From contig NZ_AULM01000016.1 in NCBI RefSeq assembly GCF_000422285.1, positions 17,395 through 81,394 of the forward strand: a stretch of 64,000 nt of DNA. Reading direction: 5' to 3'. Source of the DNA: Desulfatiglans anilini DSM 4660. Lineage in GTDB: Bacteria > Desulfobacterota > DSM-4660 > Desulfatiglandales > Desulfatiglandaceae. Under the pieces are notes generated by a model. The model did no database searches. It saw nothing but the letters and a program-made list of their open reading frames with translations, and had not been told where the DNA came from. The first letter of the stretch is position 1. Each line of letters starts with the position of its first letter. A program made the position numbers and the translations under genes. Positions 1-8,722 of this stretch are shown here, piece after piece.

Positions 1-533
1 GAGCGGCCGTCTGGTATTACGACATTCAGGACTTCATCAACGACAACGGCATCACGGCTCCGGGAACGGGGCTTGGGAGCGGCTGCCTTTACAACATCGA
101 TCACTTCAAGCTCTATGGTGGCGAACTGGAGGCAGCCGTTCGACTCGGTCCCAGACTGAGGGCGACTATGGCCTATGTCTACCAGGAATATGACGTGGAG
201 GAAAACCCGGTCTTCGAGAAGGAATGGACCTATTATTTGCCGGGGCTGCTGCCGAAGCACAAAGTCAAGCTCCTTGCGCGGTACAATGTGTGGGAAGACG
301 GCTGGTTCCAGCTGAGTTCGCGCTATGTCTACAAACGCGAGGCCCAGAAAGGCACGGTCCTGGATGACTACATCACCCTGGACCTGGGATTCGAGCAGAC
401 CTTCCGCTTCCAGGGCATAAAGTACACCGCCAGCGTTTTCATGGGCAACGTGACCGGCACGGACTATCAGGAGCAGTCGGGCTATTTCATGCCCAAGTAT
501 GTCTGGGGCCTTCAGATCGGGGCGCGGTTCTGA
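1..533 (+). CDS. TonB-dependent outer-membrane receptor, C-terminal part
   Basis: Only the last 177 residues are present; the reading frame is open from base 3 and the gene begins before the window. The sequence is rich in aromatic residues and alternating polar/apolar stretches typical of beta-barrel strands, and it ends in an aromatic residue (GLQIGARF), the usual sorting signal of outer-membrane barrels. The TonB-dependent family imports iron complexes, cobalamin or other metal chelates at the expense of TonB/ExbBD energy. The next gene starts inside its stop codon (ATGA overlap), and permease, ATPase and binding-protein genes follow, so this is the outer-membrane gate of the same uptake operon. 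The substrate cannot be read from this fragment; the neighbouring tetrapyrrole-methylase-like enzyme favours a corrinoid, haem or similar macrocycle (inference). Confidence 0.85.
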   Translation, partial: AAVWYYDIQDFINDNGITAPGTGLGSGCLYNIDHFKLYGGELEAAVRLGPRLRATMAYVYQEYDVEENPVFEKEWTYYLPGLLPKHKVKLLARYNVWEDGWFQLSSRYVYKREAQKGTVLDDYITLDLGFEQTFRFQGIKYTASVFMGNVTGTDYQEQSGYFMPKYVWGLQIGARF

Positions 534-1462
534 TGCCCGCGTCCCTTGATAGCCCAGGCGTAACCGGGGAGTGGAGGGATGCCTCGACGGACGCCTTGCC
601 CGGGGAACGGGGGTCCGGACGGCTCTTTGTGATCAGCACGGGGCCGGCTGGCCCCCGGACCTCCACCCTGCAGGCGCTGGAAGCGCTCGAGCGGGTGCAG
701 GTGCTGGCGGCCCCGGAGCAGCAGGTTCAGCTCTTCGGCGATTACATCGCCGGGAAGCCCGTGCTTTTCGACCCCTGGAAGGGGCTGTTCGACTTCAAGG
801 GGAAGCGGGTCTGGGATCTGGGCGAGGCAGAGCGGGAGCGTTTCCAGGAGGAGCGTTTCCGACTGCGGGATGAGCGGGTCGGACTGATCCGCGAGGTCCT
901 TGCCGCAGGGCAGGATTTCGGCCTCCTGGAAACCGGGAACCCCTGCCTCTTCGGTCCGGGCCACTGGTACAAGGAGCCGTTCGACCCCGATGAGGTGGTC
1001 ATCATCCCGGGTATGGGCTGCGACGCAGCGGCGATGGCCGCCCTCGGGCAAAGCACGATCCCCGCGCACGACATCCGTTACCTGGTGCAGACCTCACCCT
1101 ACAGCCTGACGGTCGATGGCCGGCTGGATCGCGCCGCGTTGGAGGATATCGCGCGCCATGCCTGCACGCTGGTCCTCTACATGGCCCTGCGCGACACCGG
1201 ACACGTGTTTGAGGCTCTGCGGGAGGTTCTGCCGGGAGACACGCCCTGCGCCGTGGTCTACTGGGCGGGCTACCCCGGGCGCCAGCGCGTGCTGCGCGGC
1301 CGTCTCGACTGCATGTCCGCCGACCTCTCCGAAGAGGAAGAGGACTTCATGGGCCTTCTGTTTGTCGGCCGGTTCCTGGAGGGCAAACCTTACGAAGCGA
1401 GCCTCAATCGACTCGGCCGCACCCGCGGGAGGGTTGCGGGGGCAGGGCCGGCCGATGAATAG
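533..1462 (+). CDS. Tetrapyrrole methylase-like SAM-dependent enzyme
   Basis: A 309-residue protein with features of the SAM-dependent tetrapyrrole methylase fold (precorrin and uroporphyrin methyltransferases). Around residues 32-50 is a glycine-rich first loop followed by a leucine-rich helix (VISTGPAGPRTSTLQALEAL), replacing the family's GxGPGDPxLLT. About residue 205 is the TLVLYMAL strand typical of the second half, and near residue 240 there is an AVVYWAGYPGRQ strand. Its start codon overlaps the receptor stop codon and its end overlaps the permease start by 8 nt, so it is tightly coupled to the uptake genes. It could methylate or otherwise modify an imported corrinoid or porphyrin-like ligand. 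That role is inference; the degenerate first loop also allows a diverged or non-catalytic function. Confidence 0.7.
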   Translation: MPASLDSPGVTGEWRDASTDALPGERGSGRLFVISTGPAGPRTSTLQALEALERVQVLAAPEQQVQLFGDYIAGKPVLFDPWKGLFDFKGKRVWDLGEAERERFQEERFRLRDERVGLIREVLAAGQDFGLLETGNPCLFGPGHWYKEPFDPDEVVIIPGMGCDAAAMAALGQSTIPAHDIRYLVQTSPYSLTVDGRLDRAALEDIARHACTLVLYMALRDTGHVFEALREVLPGDTPCAVVYWAGYPGRQRVLRGRLDCMSADLSEEEEDFMGLLFVGRFLEGKPYEASLNRLGRTRGRVAGAGPADE

Positions 1463-2510
1463 GGGCGGGGACGGTCCCGTTGCAGCAGGCGCCTCGGAGC
1501 GCAACAGGTATCTCGTCCTGGCGGTTCTGCTGGTGCTGCTGGGAGGGACGGCGGTGCTGGGCATGACCGTCGGGGCCTATGACATCGGACCCGCCGAGGT
1601 ATTCAGGGTCTTGTTCGACCGGTTCTTCCCGGGGCTGGACGACGGCGGCATCAGCCCGCTGCATTCGACGGTCATTTGGAATCTCCGGCTGCCGCGGGTC
1701 TTGCTGAATATCGGAGTCGGGGTGGCCCTGGCCTCGGCCGGGGCGGTCTTTCAGGGGTGTTTCCGGAATCCCCTGGTCGAGCCCTACATCCTGGGGGTCT
1801 CCTCCGGGGCCGCCTTCGGCGCAGCGCTGGGGATCCTGTTCCCGCGCTTCGCCCTTTCCATCCAGGGCTTGGCCTTCGTCTTCAGCGCCCTGGCGGTCTG
1901 CGGCGCCTATGGCCTGGGACGCGTCCGCAACGAGACCTCCGTGGTTGGCCTGGTGCTGGCCGGGGTGATCATCGGTTCGGTGTTTTCATCCCTGGTGGGG
2001 GTGCTCAAGTATATGGCCCATGATGCGGCCCTGCGGGAGATCGTTTTCTGGCTCATGGGAGGCTTCTACTATGCCGGGTGGCGGGATGTGCAGATCGTCG
2101 CGCCGGTGGTGCTGGTCAGTTTTGCCGGGATGTGGCTGCATGCCTGGAAGCTGAACGTCCTCTCCATGGGCGACGAGGAGGCCCGCGCCATGGGCGTGCA
2201 TCCGGAGCGCTGGAAAGGTCTGTTCATCGCCCTGGCCACGCTCGCGACGGCGGTATCCGTCGCATCGGTGGGGGTCATCGCCTGGATTGGCCTCATGATG
2301 CCGCATGCCACCCGCCTCATGGTGGGGCCGGACCACCGCTACCTCCTCCCCGCGGCGGCCCTGCTGGGAGCCATTTATCTGGTGGTGTGCGACACCCTGG
2401 CGCGGACGCTGACCTCGGCCGAGATCCCGATCGGGATCCTGACGTCGCTGCTTGGGGCGCCTTACCTCTTCTATCTGCTCCGGAGCAAGGGGAAGATGGT
2501 TTTTGGTTAG
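1455..2510 (+). CDS. FecCD/BtuC-type ABC transporter permease
   Basis: A 351-residue inner-membrane permease of the FecCD/BtuC family, which moves siderophores, haem or cobalamin across the inner membrane together with an ATPase and a binding protein. Many hydrophobic segments span the protein. Family signatures include LRLPRVLLNIGVGVALASAG near residue 75, GCFRNPLVEPYILGVSSGAA just after it, and the RLMVGPDHRYLLP stretch near residue 290 before the last helices. The ATG at 1455 was chosen because translation from there begins with a short cytoplasmic stretch and a first membrane helix, and it overlaps the preceding gene as expected for coupling. A dispersed palindromic repeat begins three bases after its stop codon and separates it from the ATPase gene. 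Confidence 0.92.
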   Translation: MNRGGDGPVAAGASERNRYLVLAVLLVLLGGTAVLGMTVGAYDIGPAEVFRVLFDRFFPGLDDGGISPLHSTVIWNLRLPRVLLNIGVGVALASAGAVFQGCFRNPLVEPYILGVSSGAAFGAALGILFPRFALSIQGLAFVFSALAVCGAYGLGRVRNETSVVGLVLAGVIIGSVFSSLVGVLKYMAHDAALREIVFWLMGGFYYAGWRDVQIVAPVVLVSFAGMWLHAWKLNVLSMGDEEARAMGVHPERWKGLFIALATLATAVSVASVGVIAWIGLMMPHATRLMVGPDHRYLLPAAALLGAIYLVVCDTLARTLTSAEIPIGILTSLLGAPYLFYLLRSKGKMVFG

Positions 2511-2511
2511 C

Positions 2512-2674
2512 CTTTCCATCCGGAAATGGTCTTTTTGGCCAATCTCGGCGTCCATCTGCACGTTTGCTTGTGCGGCGACCTAAAGGTCGCCTCCGCACAA
2601 GCGCTTGATTGCCTTGATATTGGCCAAACCGGGACCCGCCACGAAGCGGTGGGACTGAGCACCCGAAGGGTGTG
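2512..2674 (+). repeat. Dispersed palindromic repeat R1, copy 1
   Basis: Non-coding element starting at the permease stop codon. Outer arms TTTGGCCAAT (2534-2543) and ATTGGCCAAA (2619-2628) pair perfectly; inner arms TTGTGCGG (2568-2575) with CCGCACAA (2593-2600) and CGACCT (2576-2581) with AGGTCG (2584-2589) form a second hairpin with an AA loop. The distal tail, GGTGGGACTGAGCACCCGAA, recurs at 26457. Related copies lie at 17671, 22575, 26456, 27128 and 39980. Confidence 0.85.
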
Positions 2675-2896
2675 GGGGTTGTTCGCCCGAGTTCGTTGTC
2701 GATCGGCGGCCTCGCCCCCGGCCTGCTTCGCGGCAAGCCGATGATACACGGGTTCCCTTGCCGCGGGGGCGCAGCGCGGCGAAGCCACTGAATCACGGAG
2801 TCTCGGTGCTGGAGCCCTGCCGGGTTGCGGGATATGAGCCACGAGGGCCGACCGTCGAGAACGGGCGGCGTTGCCTAGGCCGCAGAGAGAGGTTGA

Positions 2897-3844
2897 ATGA
2901 TGCTCAAAGTGGAACAGGTGCATTTTCGATATCATCGTGTGCCGGTCCTGAAGGGGGTCACGCTTCAGGTCGGTCATGGCGAGCTTTGCGGGCTCTTCGG
3001 CCCGAACGGCTGCGGCAAGACGACGCTCTTCAAATGCTGCCTCGGTTTTCTGCGGCCCCAGGGCGGGCGGATATGCCTGGCCGGGAGCGATATCAAGGGG
3101 CTCAAGGTGCGTGAGATGGCGAAGCTCGCGGCCTACGTGCCTCAGGACCACAAACCCCCGTTCCCCTATCGTGTCCTGGAGGTGGTCCTGATGGGGCGCA
3201 CCCCGCACCTCGGGGGGATGTTCGGCATCGACCGAGGCAATTATCAGAAGGCCGAGGAGGCCATGGAACTCCTCGAGATCAGCGAATGGGCCGACCAGCC
3301 CTACAATGCCCTTTCCGGGGGGCAGAGGCAGCTGGTCCTCATCGCCCGGGCCATTGCGCAGGAGGCCAGGGTGATTTTCCTCGATGAACCGACCTCCGCC
3401 CTCGACTTCCACAACCAGGTGAAGATCTGGGGGGTCCTGCGCAGTGTAACGGCCCGCGGCATCACGATCCTGGCCTGCTGCCATGATCCCAACCATGTGT
3501 CCTGGTTCTGTGACCGGGTGGTGGTGATGAACCACAGCGGCGTCATCGCCGACGGGCCTCCGGACAGGGCGATGAGCCAAGAGACCCTGGACCGGATTTA
3601 CGAGGGCACCTGTGCGGTCCACCGTGTCGGGGGCGTACGCATGGTGCTGCCGAGCGGCCTCGCGGGAAGGCAAGGCATGGATCGGGAAGGCCTTTATGAC
3701 CTGGATGCCGCTTCCCAGGGGATTGATCGGAGGCGGTTGACGCGACGCTCGATCGAGGGGCCCTCCGCGGCCGATCGAAAACATGTTCAGGGGAGTCTGT
3801 ATCCGGAAATAGTGGCAGGGCGGGGGCGGGTTTCCAATCTATAA
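2897..3844 (+). CDS. FecE/BtuD-type ABC transporter ATPase
   Basis: ATP-binding subunit for the preceding permease. Walker A is GPNGCGKTTL at about residues 35-44, the ABC signature LSGGQRQ at about 138-144, and Walker B RVIFLDEPTSALDF directly after it, followed by an H-loop region (LACCHDPNHVSWFCDR). The fold ends near residue 255; the remaining 60 residues (GMDREGLYDLD onward) are not typical of the roughly 260-residue family and may be read-through into non-functional sequence. Two adjacent ATGs (2897 and 2900) follow a GAGAGAGG ribosome binding site, so either may start. It sits about 390 bp after the permease because repeat R1 and some GC-rich sequence separate the two, which is unusual inside such an operon. 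Confidence 0.9.
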   Translation: MMLKVEQVHFRYHRVPVLKGVTLQVGHGELCGLFGPNGCGKTTLFKCCLGFLRPQGGRICLAGSDIKGLKVREMAKLAAYVPQDHKPPFPYRVLEVVLMGRTPHLGGMFGIDRGNYQKAEEAMELLEISEWADQPYNALSGGQRQLVLIARAIAQEARVIFLDEPTSALDFHNQVKIWGVLRSVTARGITILACCHDPNHVSWFCDRVVVMNHSGVIADGPPDRAMSQETLDRIYEGTCAVHRVGGVRMVLPSGLAGRQGMDREGLYDLDAASQGIDRRRLTRRSIEGPSAADRKHVQGSLYPEIVAGRGRVSNL

Positions 3845-4050
3845 TGGGGGATCCTCTTCGCAGGCTGTGCCTGCCAGGCCTTCTCGCTGCGAGTGCGGAC
3901 CTGGCTCCGCCGAGGTTCTTGAAGCTGAGCGTTGATCCTGAAACGGAGCGTCTATGCGGAGGAGGGCCGCAGATCGCTGCATAAACAGGGGTGCAGATCC
4001 ATGACCGGATGAAGCAGGGAGCTATTCAGAATGAAGAGGAAGGAGAAGAC

Positions 4051-5319
4051 ATGAAGGCATCGAGGCTCCAAGTTCTCATAAAATCCGTTCTTGGAAGAGG
4101 CGGCCGCCGATTCCCGCGACTCCGGCGGCGGATCGCCAGCCGGGTGCTCTTTACGGCAGCCGTCTGCGCCGTGATGCAGCTGGCCGGCAGCGTTCCGGCG
4201 CATGCGGGGCAGGGTGGGCATGGGGTGACGGATCACCGGGGTGTGGCGGTTCATCTCCCGGAGAGGATCGAGCGGGTGGTCACCATCGACGACGGTCTCA
4301 TCGCCGGTGTCATGACGGTGATCGGCGTGGCGGACAGGATTGTGGGACTGGGGTCGAGTTGCATCCCGAAACACTGGGAATTCGATTATCCTGCAGCCGA
4401 CGGGGGCTCCTTTCATTTCCGCGGCGGAATGAACCTTCTGACCTGTTTGAACCCCGGCTTTCTGACTCTTCCGCTGGTGGCCCAGAGCGGCACCGGCATC
4501 AACTACGAAGCGCTGGCCGCCCTCCGGCCTGATCTCGTCCTGCTGCGGGTGGGAGATTGCACGATTGGAGCGCGCGACGAAAAGGCCGAAAAAACGATCC
4601 ACATGATCGAGTCCCTGGGCATCCCCCTGATCGTCCTCTTTGCGCCGAACACCTTCGAGCAGCCCGATCTGCGCACGCTTTCGGAAGAGATCCGCATCAT
4701 AGCCCAAGCATTCGGTAAAGAGCCCGAGGGTGAGCGCCTGGCCGCCGTCCTCGAGCACGAGGTCGAAGCAGTGCGCCGCCGGACGGAAGGGATTCTGGAG
4801 ACCGGGCGTCCCGGTGTGCTGCTTTTCGGCCTCTCGCCCAAGGCGCGGGATGCCGGCGGGGCCGGCAATGTCCGCGGCCTTGGGACCATCGATTCGCAAC
4901 TCCTCGAGACCTACGCAGGGGCGAAGAATGCCTTCAGAGAGAAGGGGGCCTGGTATGTCCTCAGCACCGAACAGGTGCTGGCGCTCGACCCTGAGGTGAT
5001 CGTGCTCATCACCGCCTACGGCTATCATCCGCCGCAGGAACTCTATGATGCCCCGTATTACCGGCATCTGAAGGACTTGAAAGCGGTCCGGAACCGCCGG
5101 GTCCTGGCCCTGCCCTGGACCCCGTGCAACTGCGACAAGCGGCTCGAATATCCGATCGACGTCATGGTCATGGCCAAGGCGGCCTATCCCGAGCGGTTCG
5201 AGGATGTGGACCTTGCCGAGTGGATTTTGGATTTTTACCAGAGCGTGTACGGGGTGGACCGGGAGACGGCCAAGGCCCTGCGCGCCTGCCAGTGGATGCA
5301 ATGGACGGAGGAAAGATGA
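4051..5319 (+). CDS. Periplasmic binding protein of an iron-complex/cobalamin-type ABC transporter
   Basis: A 422-residue secreted protein of the FecB/BtuF class. The ATG at 4051 has an AAGGAG-type site just upstream. It gives an arginine-rich n-region, a hydrophobic core (VLFTAAVCAVMQLAG) and a cleavage site near PAHA|GQG; an upstream in-frame start would only lengthen the n-region. Mature sequence begins with the family pattern VTDHRGVAVHLPERIERVV, then a VIGVADRIVGLG strand and, further on, ALAALRPDLVLLRVG and VLALDPEVIVLI, matching the two Rossmann-like lobes that clamp the ligand. It is larger than the usual 300 residues. It overlaps the next gene by 4 nt (ATGA) and completes the receptor-permease-ATPase-binding protein set of this operon. 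Confidence 0.88.
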   Translation: MKASRLQVLIKSVLGRGGRRFPRLRRRIASRVLFTAAVCAVMQLAGSVPAHAGQGGHGVTDHRGVAVHLPERIERVVTIDDGLIAGVMTVIGVADRIVGLGSSCIPKHWEFDYPAADGGSFHFRGGMNLLTCLNPGFLTLPLVAQSGTGINYEALAALRPDLVLLRVGDCTIGARDEKAEKTIHMIESLGIPLIVLFAPNTFEQPDLRTLSEEIRIIAQAFGKEPEGERLAAVLEHEVEAVRRRTEGILETGRPGVLLFGLSPKARDAGGAGNVRGLGTIDSQLLETYAGAKNAFREKGAWYVLSTEQVLALDPEVIVLITAYGYHPPQELYDAPYYRHLKDLKAVRNRRVLALPWTPCNCDKRLEYPIDVMVMAKAAYPERFEDVDLAEWILDFYQSVYGVDRETAKALRACQWMQWTEER

Positions 5320-5975
5320 GTTCGAGAAAGCAGGACGCAGCCTATGAGGAACGCCGCGCCTTTTTCGATGAGAGGGCCCCCAGGTGGATGGACACCTTTT
5401 ACCGGGACCCTGCGACCGGCAGGATGGACCGGCATCGCGATCAATTCGCGCGGCTTTTTCAGGCAATCCCGGTCCGGCGCGGGGATCGCGTATTGGATGT
5501 CGGGTGCGGCCCCGGGGTGCTGGTCCCGCATCTGCTCGAGCGGGTGGGAGCCGACGGCCTGGTCTTCGAACTCGACTACGCCCCCCGCATGATCGCGGTC
5601 AACCGGGAGCTTCACCCGGACCCGCGGGTGCGGTTCATCGTGGCCGACGTGAAGGACATCCCGCTCGAGGACGCTGCCTGCGATGTCGTCATCTGCTATG
5701 CCTGTTTCCCGCATTTCGATGACAAGCCGCTGGCCTTGGCGGCCCTCTCCCGGGTTCTCAAGGAGGGCGGAAGCCTGTCGGTGGCGCACTTTCATTCATC
5801 CCGCGAGATCAACGACCACCACCGCAAGGCGGGGACCCCGGTCATGCATGACCAGCTGCCCGAGGCCGGCGCCATGCGAGGCCTCTTCGAGGAGGCCGGG
5901 CTCGCGGTCCGCCGCTCGATCGACGAGCCCGGGTTTTACCTGCTCGAGGCCCTCAAGCCCCCCGTTTCCTCTTGA
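5316..5975 (+). CDS. Class I SAM-dependent methyltransferase
   Basis: A 219-residue methyltransferase of the UbiE/Methyltransf_11 type. Motif I is VLDVGCGPGVLVPHL at about residue 56, the acidic end of strand 2 is FELDYAPRMI, motif II has FIVADVKDIPLEDAACDVVIC, and motif III is LKEGGSLSVAHFHS. The start ATG overlaps the stop of the binding-protein gene (ATGA), so it is translationally coupled to the transporter and is the last gene of the operon. The substrate cannot be read from sequence. Coupling to an uptake system that already contains a tetrapyrrole-methylase-like gene suggests that the imported compound, or a metallophore derived from it, is methylated (inference). Confidence 0.88.
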   Translation: MSSRKQDAAYEERRAFFDERAPRWMDTFYRDPATGRMDRHRDQFARLFQAIPVRRGDRVLDVGCGPGVLVPHLLERVGADGLVFELDYAPRMIAVNRELHPDPRVRFIVADVKDIPLEDAACDVVICYACFPHFDDKPLALAALSRVLKEGGSLSVAHFHSSREINDHHRKAGTPVMHDQLPEAGAMRGLFEEAGLAVRRSIDEPGFYLLEALKPPVSS

Positions 5976-6453
5976 TGGATCGATTCCTCCGGCTTTCAGG
6001 ATCGCAGGGTCGCGCCCCTGCCTTCTTGAACGGAATCGGCTTCTTTGCAATTCCTATCTCCTTTCTTGATAAATTCGCTTCAGGCCGATAGAATTTCGCG
6101 AGTGTTCAGCTGATGGGCCCAGTGGAACCCCGGCCAGGGGCATGTCCGAGCGCCGCCCGATCGAACCTCGCTCCGGCCCCGATCGCTGTCCTTCCGAAAA
6201 GGGTTTTTTCGGGCGATTGAGCGGGTTATCTGAATCTCCGGCTTCGCGACAGCTCCAAAATCACCTCGGCGCAAGAGCCTGGTCTTCACGGTCTTGCCCA
6301 ACCGGGCCGCCCTGGAGGGCGGGACCGAACCGATGCAGCCTTTAAAGAAGAGGTCTTATTCCTGGATCGGAACCCTGATTGCACCGCTCATCTGTTTCCG
6401 GATGACATCCATCAGCGGGGGAAGCCGCCGAGGCGATGAAACGGAGGAATGCC
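5976..6453. other. Intergenic region without a recognised gene
   Basis: About 480 bp between the uptake operon and the next gene. A short hairpin CCGAAAA...TTTTCGG near 6195-6215 could terminate the upstream operon but lacks a clear T-run after it. No promoter, RNA gene or R1 repeat was recognised. Confidence 0.5.
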
Positions 6454-7590
6454 ATGCAGCGCCGCACCGTCGATATTCTGTTCCTGCTGTTCTTCGTCTT
6501 GCTGATCTCGGCTCTTTTCCTGGCCATGATCAGCCAATTCCTGATGGCTATTCTGCTGGCAGGCATCTTTTCAGCGATGGCGCAACCGCTCTTTCGCCGG
6601 CTTACCCGCCTGCTCGGCGAGCGTCCCAGGGCCGCTTCTGCGTTGACCCTGCTCCTTTTCGGGTTCGTCATCCTGGTGCCTTTGTCCGGACTGGCCGGGA
6701 TCATCACAGCCCAGGCCCTGAAGGTGGGGCAGACCGTCACGCCCTGGGTCCAGCGGCAGATCGCGGAGCCGGCCGGATTGACGGCCTATCTCCAGAAGAT
6801 CCCTTTTTACGAAGAGATCCTGCCCTATCATGATCAGATCCTGCGCAAGGCCGGTGAACTCGCCGGCAAGGCCAGTTCGCTGCTTGTCAACAATCTGTCT
6901 GCCGGGGCGATCGGGACCGTCAACTTCATTTTCATGTTTTTCGTGTTTCTCTACGTCAGCTATTTTTTCCTGATCGACGGCCGGCGGCTCCTCGATCGCA
7001 TCCTCTTTTACCTGCCGCTCGAAGAGCGGGACGAAAGACGGCTGCTGGCCCGATTCACCTCGGTGACCCGGGCGACGTTGAAAGGTACGGCGGTGATCGG
7101 CGCGCTGCAGGGAATTCTGGCCGGTTTGGCCTTCGCAGTCGTGGGCATCGATGCCGCGGTGTTCTGGGGCACCGTGATGACGGTGTTGTCGATCATCCCT
7201 GCCATCGGTTCAGCCCTGGTGTGGGTGCCGGCGGCCATCATCCTGGCACTCGGCGGCAGCTACCTCAAGGCGATAGGGTTGGTGGTCTTCTGCGGGGTTG
7301 TGGTCGGCAGCCTGGACAACTTGCTGCGGCCCCGGCTCGTCGGTAAAGATACGCAGATGCACGATCTCATGATCTTCTTCGCCACCCTGGGCGGGATTGC
7401 CCTGTTCGGCGTGATCGGATTCATCCTCGGGCCGATCGTCGCCGCCCTGTTCGTGACCATCTGGGATATCTACGGAGAGGCCTTCCGGGACGTGCTTCCG
7501 GGGTTGAACAGGGATGATTCGCCGGAGAGCGGCTGCGAAAAGCGACTCTTGGAGGGGTGTGAAACGGAGGCAGGCCGGTCGGAGACGTAG
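6454..7590 (+). CDS. AI-2E family transporter (PerM/TqsA-like membrane protein)
   Basis: A 378-residue polytopic membrane protein of the AI-2E exporter/UPF0118 family. Paired N-terminal helices (ILFLLFFVLLISALFLAMI) are followed by a hydrophilic middle part of about 80 residues. The C-terminal half has the family hallmark helices, including VVGSLDNLLRPRLVGKD and GGIALFGVIGFILGPIVAAL. Family members have been linked to export of autoinducer-2 or to Na+/H+ exchange, so the substrate here is open. The ATG at 6454 was preferred over that at 6436 because a GGAGG site lies 6 nt upstream. It stands alone on the plus strand, 58 nt before a secreted esterase gene. Confidence 0.88.
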   Translation: MQRRTVDILFLLFFVLLISALFLAMISQFLMAILLAGIFSAMAQPLFRRLTRLLGERPRAASALTLLLFGFVILVPLSGLAGIITAQALKVGQTVTPWVQRQIAEPAGLTAYLQKIPFYEEILPYHDQILRKAGELAGKASSLLVNNLSAGAIGTVNFIFMFFVFLYVSYFFLIDGRRLLDRILFYLPLEERDERRLLARFTSVTRATLKGTAVIGALQGILAGLAFAVVGIDAAVFWGTVMTVLSIIPAIGSALVWVPAAIILALGGSYLKAIGLVVFCGVVVGSLDNLLRPRLVGKDTQMHDLMIFFATLGGIALFGVIGFILGPIVAALFVTIWDIYGEAFRDVLPGLNRDDSPESGCEKRLLEGCETEAGRSET

Positions 7591-7648
7591 TGAAAAGGGT
7601 GCTGACGCTGGTTCCCTGATGTTACAGACAGTGGCAGGAGGGTGCACC

Positions 7649-8638
7649 ATGAGAAGAGCCAAGTTCCGGGTTCAGGGGGCTGCATGCGCCTCAGCTTTTC
7701 TGGTTTTTGCGCTGGGGGTGTCCGTTTCGGCCGAACCAAACGAATTGCTGGGGAAAGAACTGAGGGTCCATGGTGTGAACCGGCATTACTGGGTTTACGT
7801 CCCGCAGGGGAAGAAGGTGGACGCACCCATGCCGGCGGTCTTCGTTCTTCATGGCGGCGGGGGCACCGATGCCGAAACCCTGTCTGACTGGTTCGGCTTG
7901 AACGAGATCGCTGACCGTGAAGGCTTCATCGTGGTGTATCCGAAAGGGCTTCATGGAGAGTGGAATGACGGTAAAGAAAAGTCTTTAAGGCCTCTTAAGG
8001 ACATCACAGCCGTTGACGACGTGGGTTTTATTTCGGCGGTCATCGACGATTGTGTGCGGGGATTCGGAGTCGATGAAGACAGGGTGTATGTCACGGGACT
8101 GTCGAATGGCGGCATGATGGCCCATCGATTAGGGATCGAGATCGGTTACAGGTTGGCCGCTATTGCACCGCTCATATCGAACATCGCATTGCCCATCGCC
8201 GGAGAGGAGCCCGCAGCTCCGTTGTCTGTGCTGATTATGAACGGGACCGAGGATCCCATTTTCTTGTTGGAGGGAGGGGAGTTGAGCGTACTGGGCTATG
8301 AATTCGGCAAGGTCCTGTCCACTGAAGAGAGCCTTGCCTACTGGCTCAAAGCCAATGACATAACCTCTGAGCCGGAAAGGGTCATGCTTCCCGATACTGC
8401 ACCGGATGATGAATGCCGCATTGAACGTTTGACCTATCGAAAGGAGGGTGGATCCCTGGAGGTGCTGCTTTATGTCGTCGAAGGTGGCGGTCATAGTGTT
8501 CCGGGGATCGATGCCCCAGACAGGCCGAGGCTGATCGGCAGGAAATGCATGGACATCCATGCGGGGGAGGTTGTATGGCAGTTCTTCAAGCGCCATACGC
8601 GCTCGACTGCCGGGCGCACGGCGGCTACGTCCGGATAG
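7649..8638 (+). CDS. Secreted PHB-depolymerase/LpqC-type esterase
   Basis: A 329-residue alpha/beta hydrolase of the LpqC/poly(3-hydroxybutyrate) depolymerase group. The ATG at 7649 follows an AGGAGGG site and yields a clear signal peptide (ACASAFLVFALGVSVSA|EP). The oxyanion-hole loop is VFVLHGGGGTDAE near residue 65, the nucleophile elbow is GLSNGG near 153, an aspartate follows in NGTEDPI near 208, and the histidine lies in VEGGGHSVPG near 285, so the catalytic triad appears complete. Family members hydrolyse short polyesters or feruloyl/acetyl esters in the periplasm or outside the cell. The actual substrate is unknown. The gene converges with the exporter pair on the opposite strand. Confidence 0.85.
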   Translation: MRRAKFRVQGAACASAFLVFALGVSVSAEPNELLGKELRVHGVNRHYWVYVPQGKKVDAPMPAVFVLHGGGGTDAETLSDWFGLNEIADREGFIVVYPKGLHGEWNDGKEKSLRPLKDITAVDDVGFISAVIDDCVRGFGVDEDRVYVTGLSNGGMMAHRLGIEIGYRLAAIAPLISNIALPIAGEEPAAPLSVLIMNGTEDPIFLLEGGELSVLGYEFGKVLSTEESLAYWLKANDITSEPERVMLPDTAPDDECRIERLTYRKEGGSLEVLLYVVEGGGHSVPGIDAPDRPRLIGRKCMDIHAGEVVWQFFKRHTRSTAGRTAATSG

Positions 8639-8722
8639 GAGCTTTGCTTCCACTCTTGCGGGGCCGCCCTCACCCTGGCTTCGGGCGATGGCCGCGTGCG
8701 ATGACGCGGTCTGCGCCGCCGC

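Noticed and set aside
6190..6220. Intrinsic terminator after the uptake operon
   Set aside because: The CCGAAAA/TTTTCGG hairpin has its T-run inside the stem and none after it.
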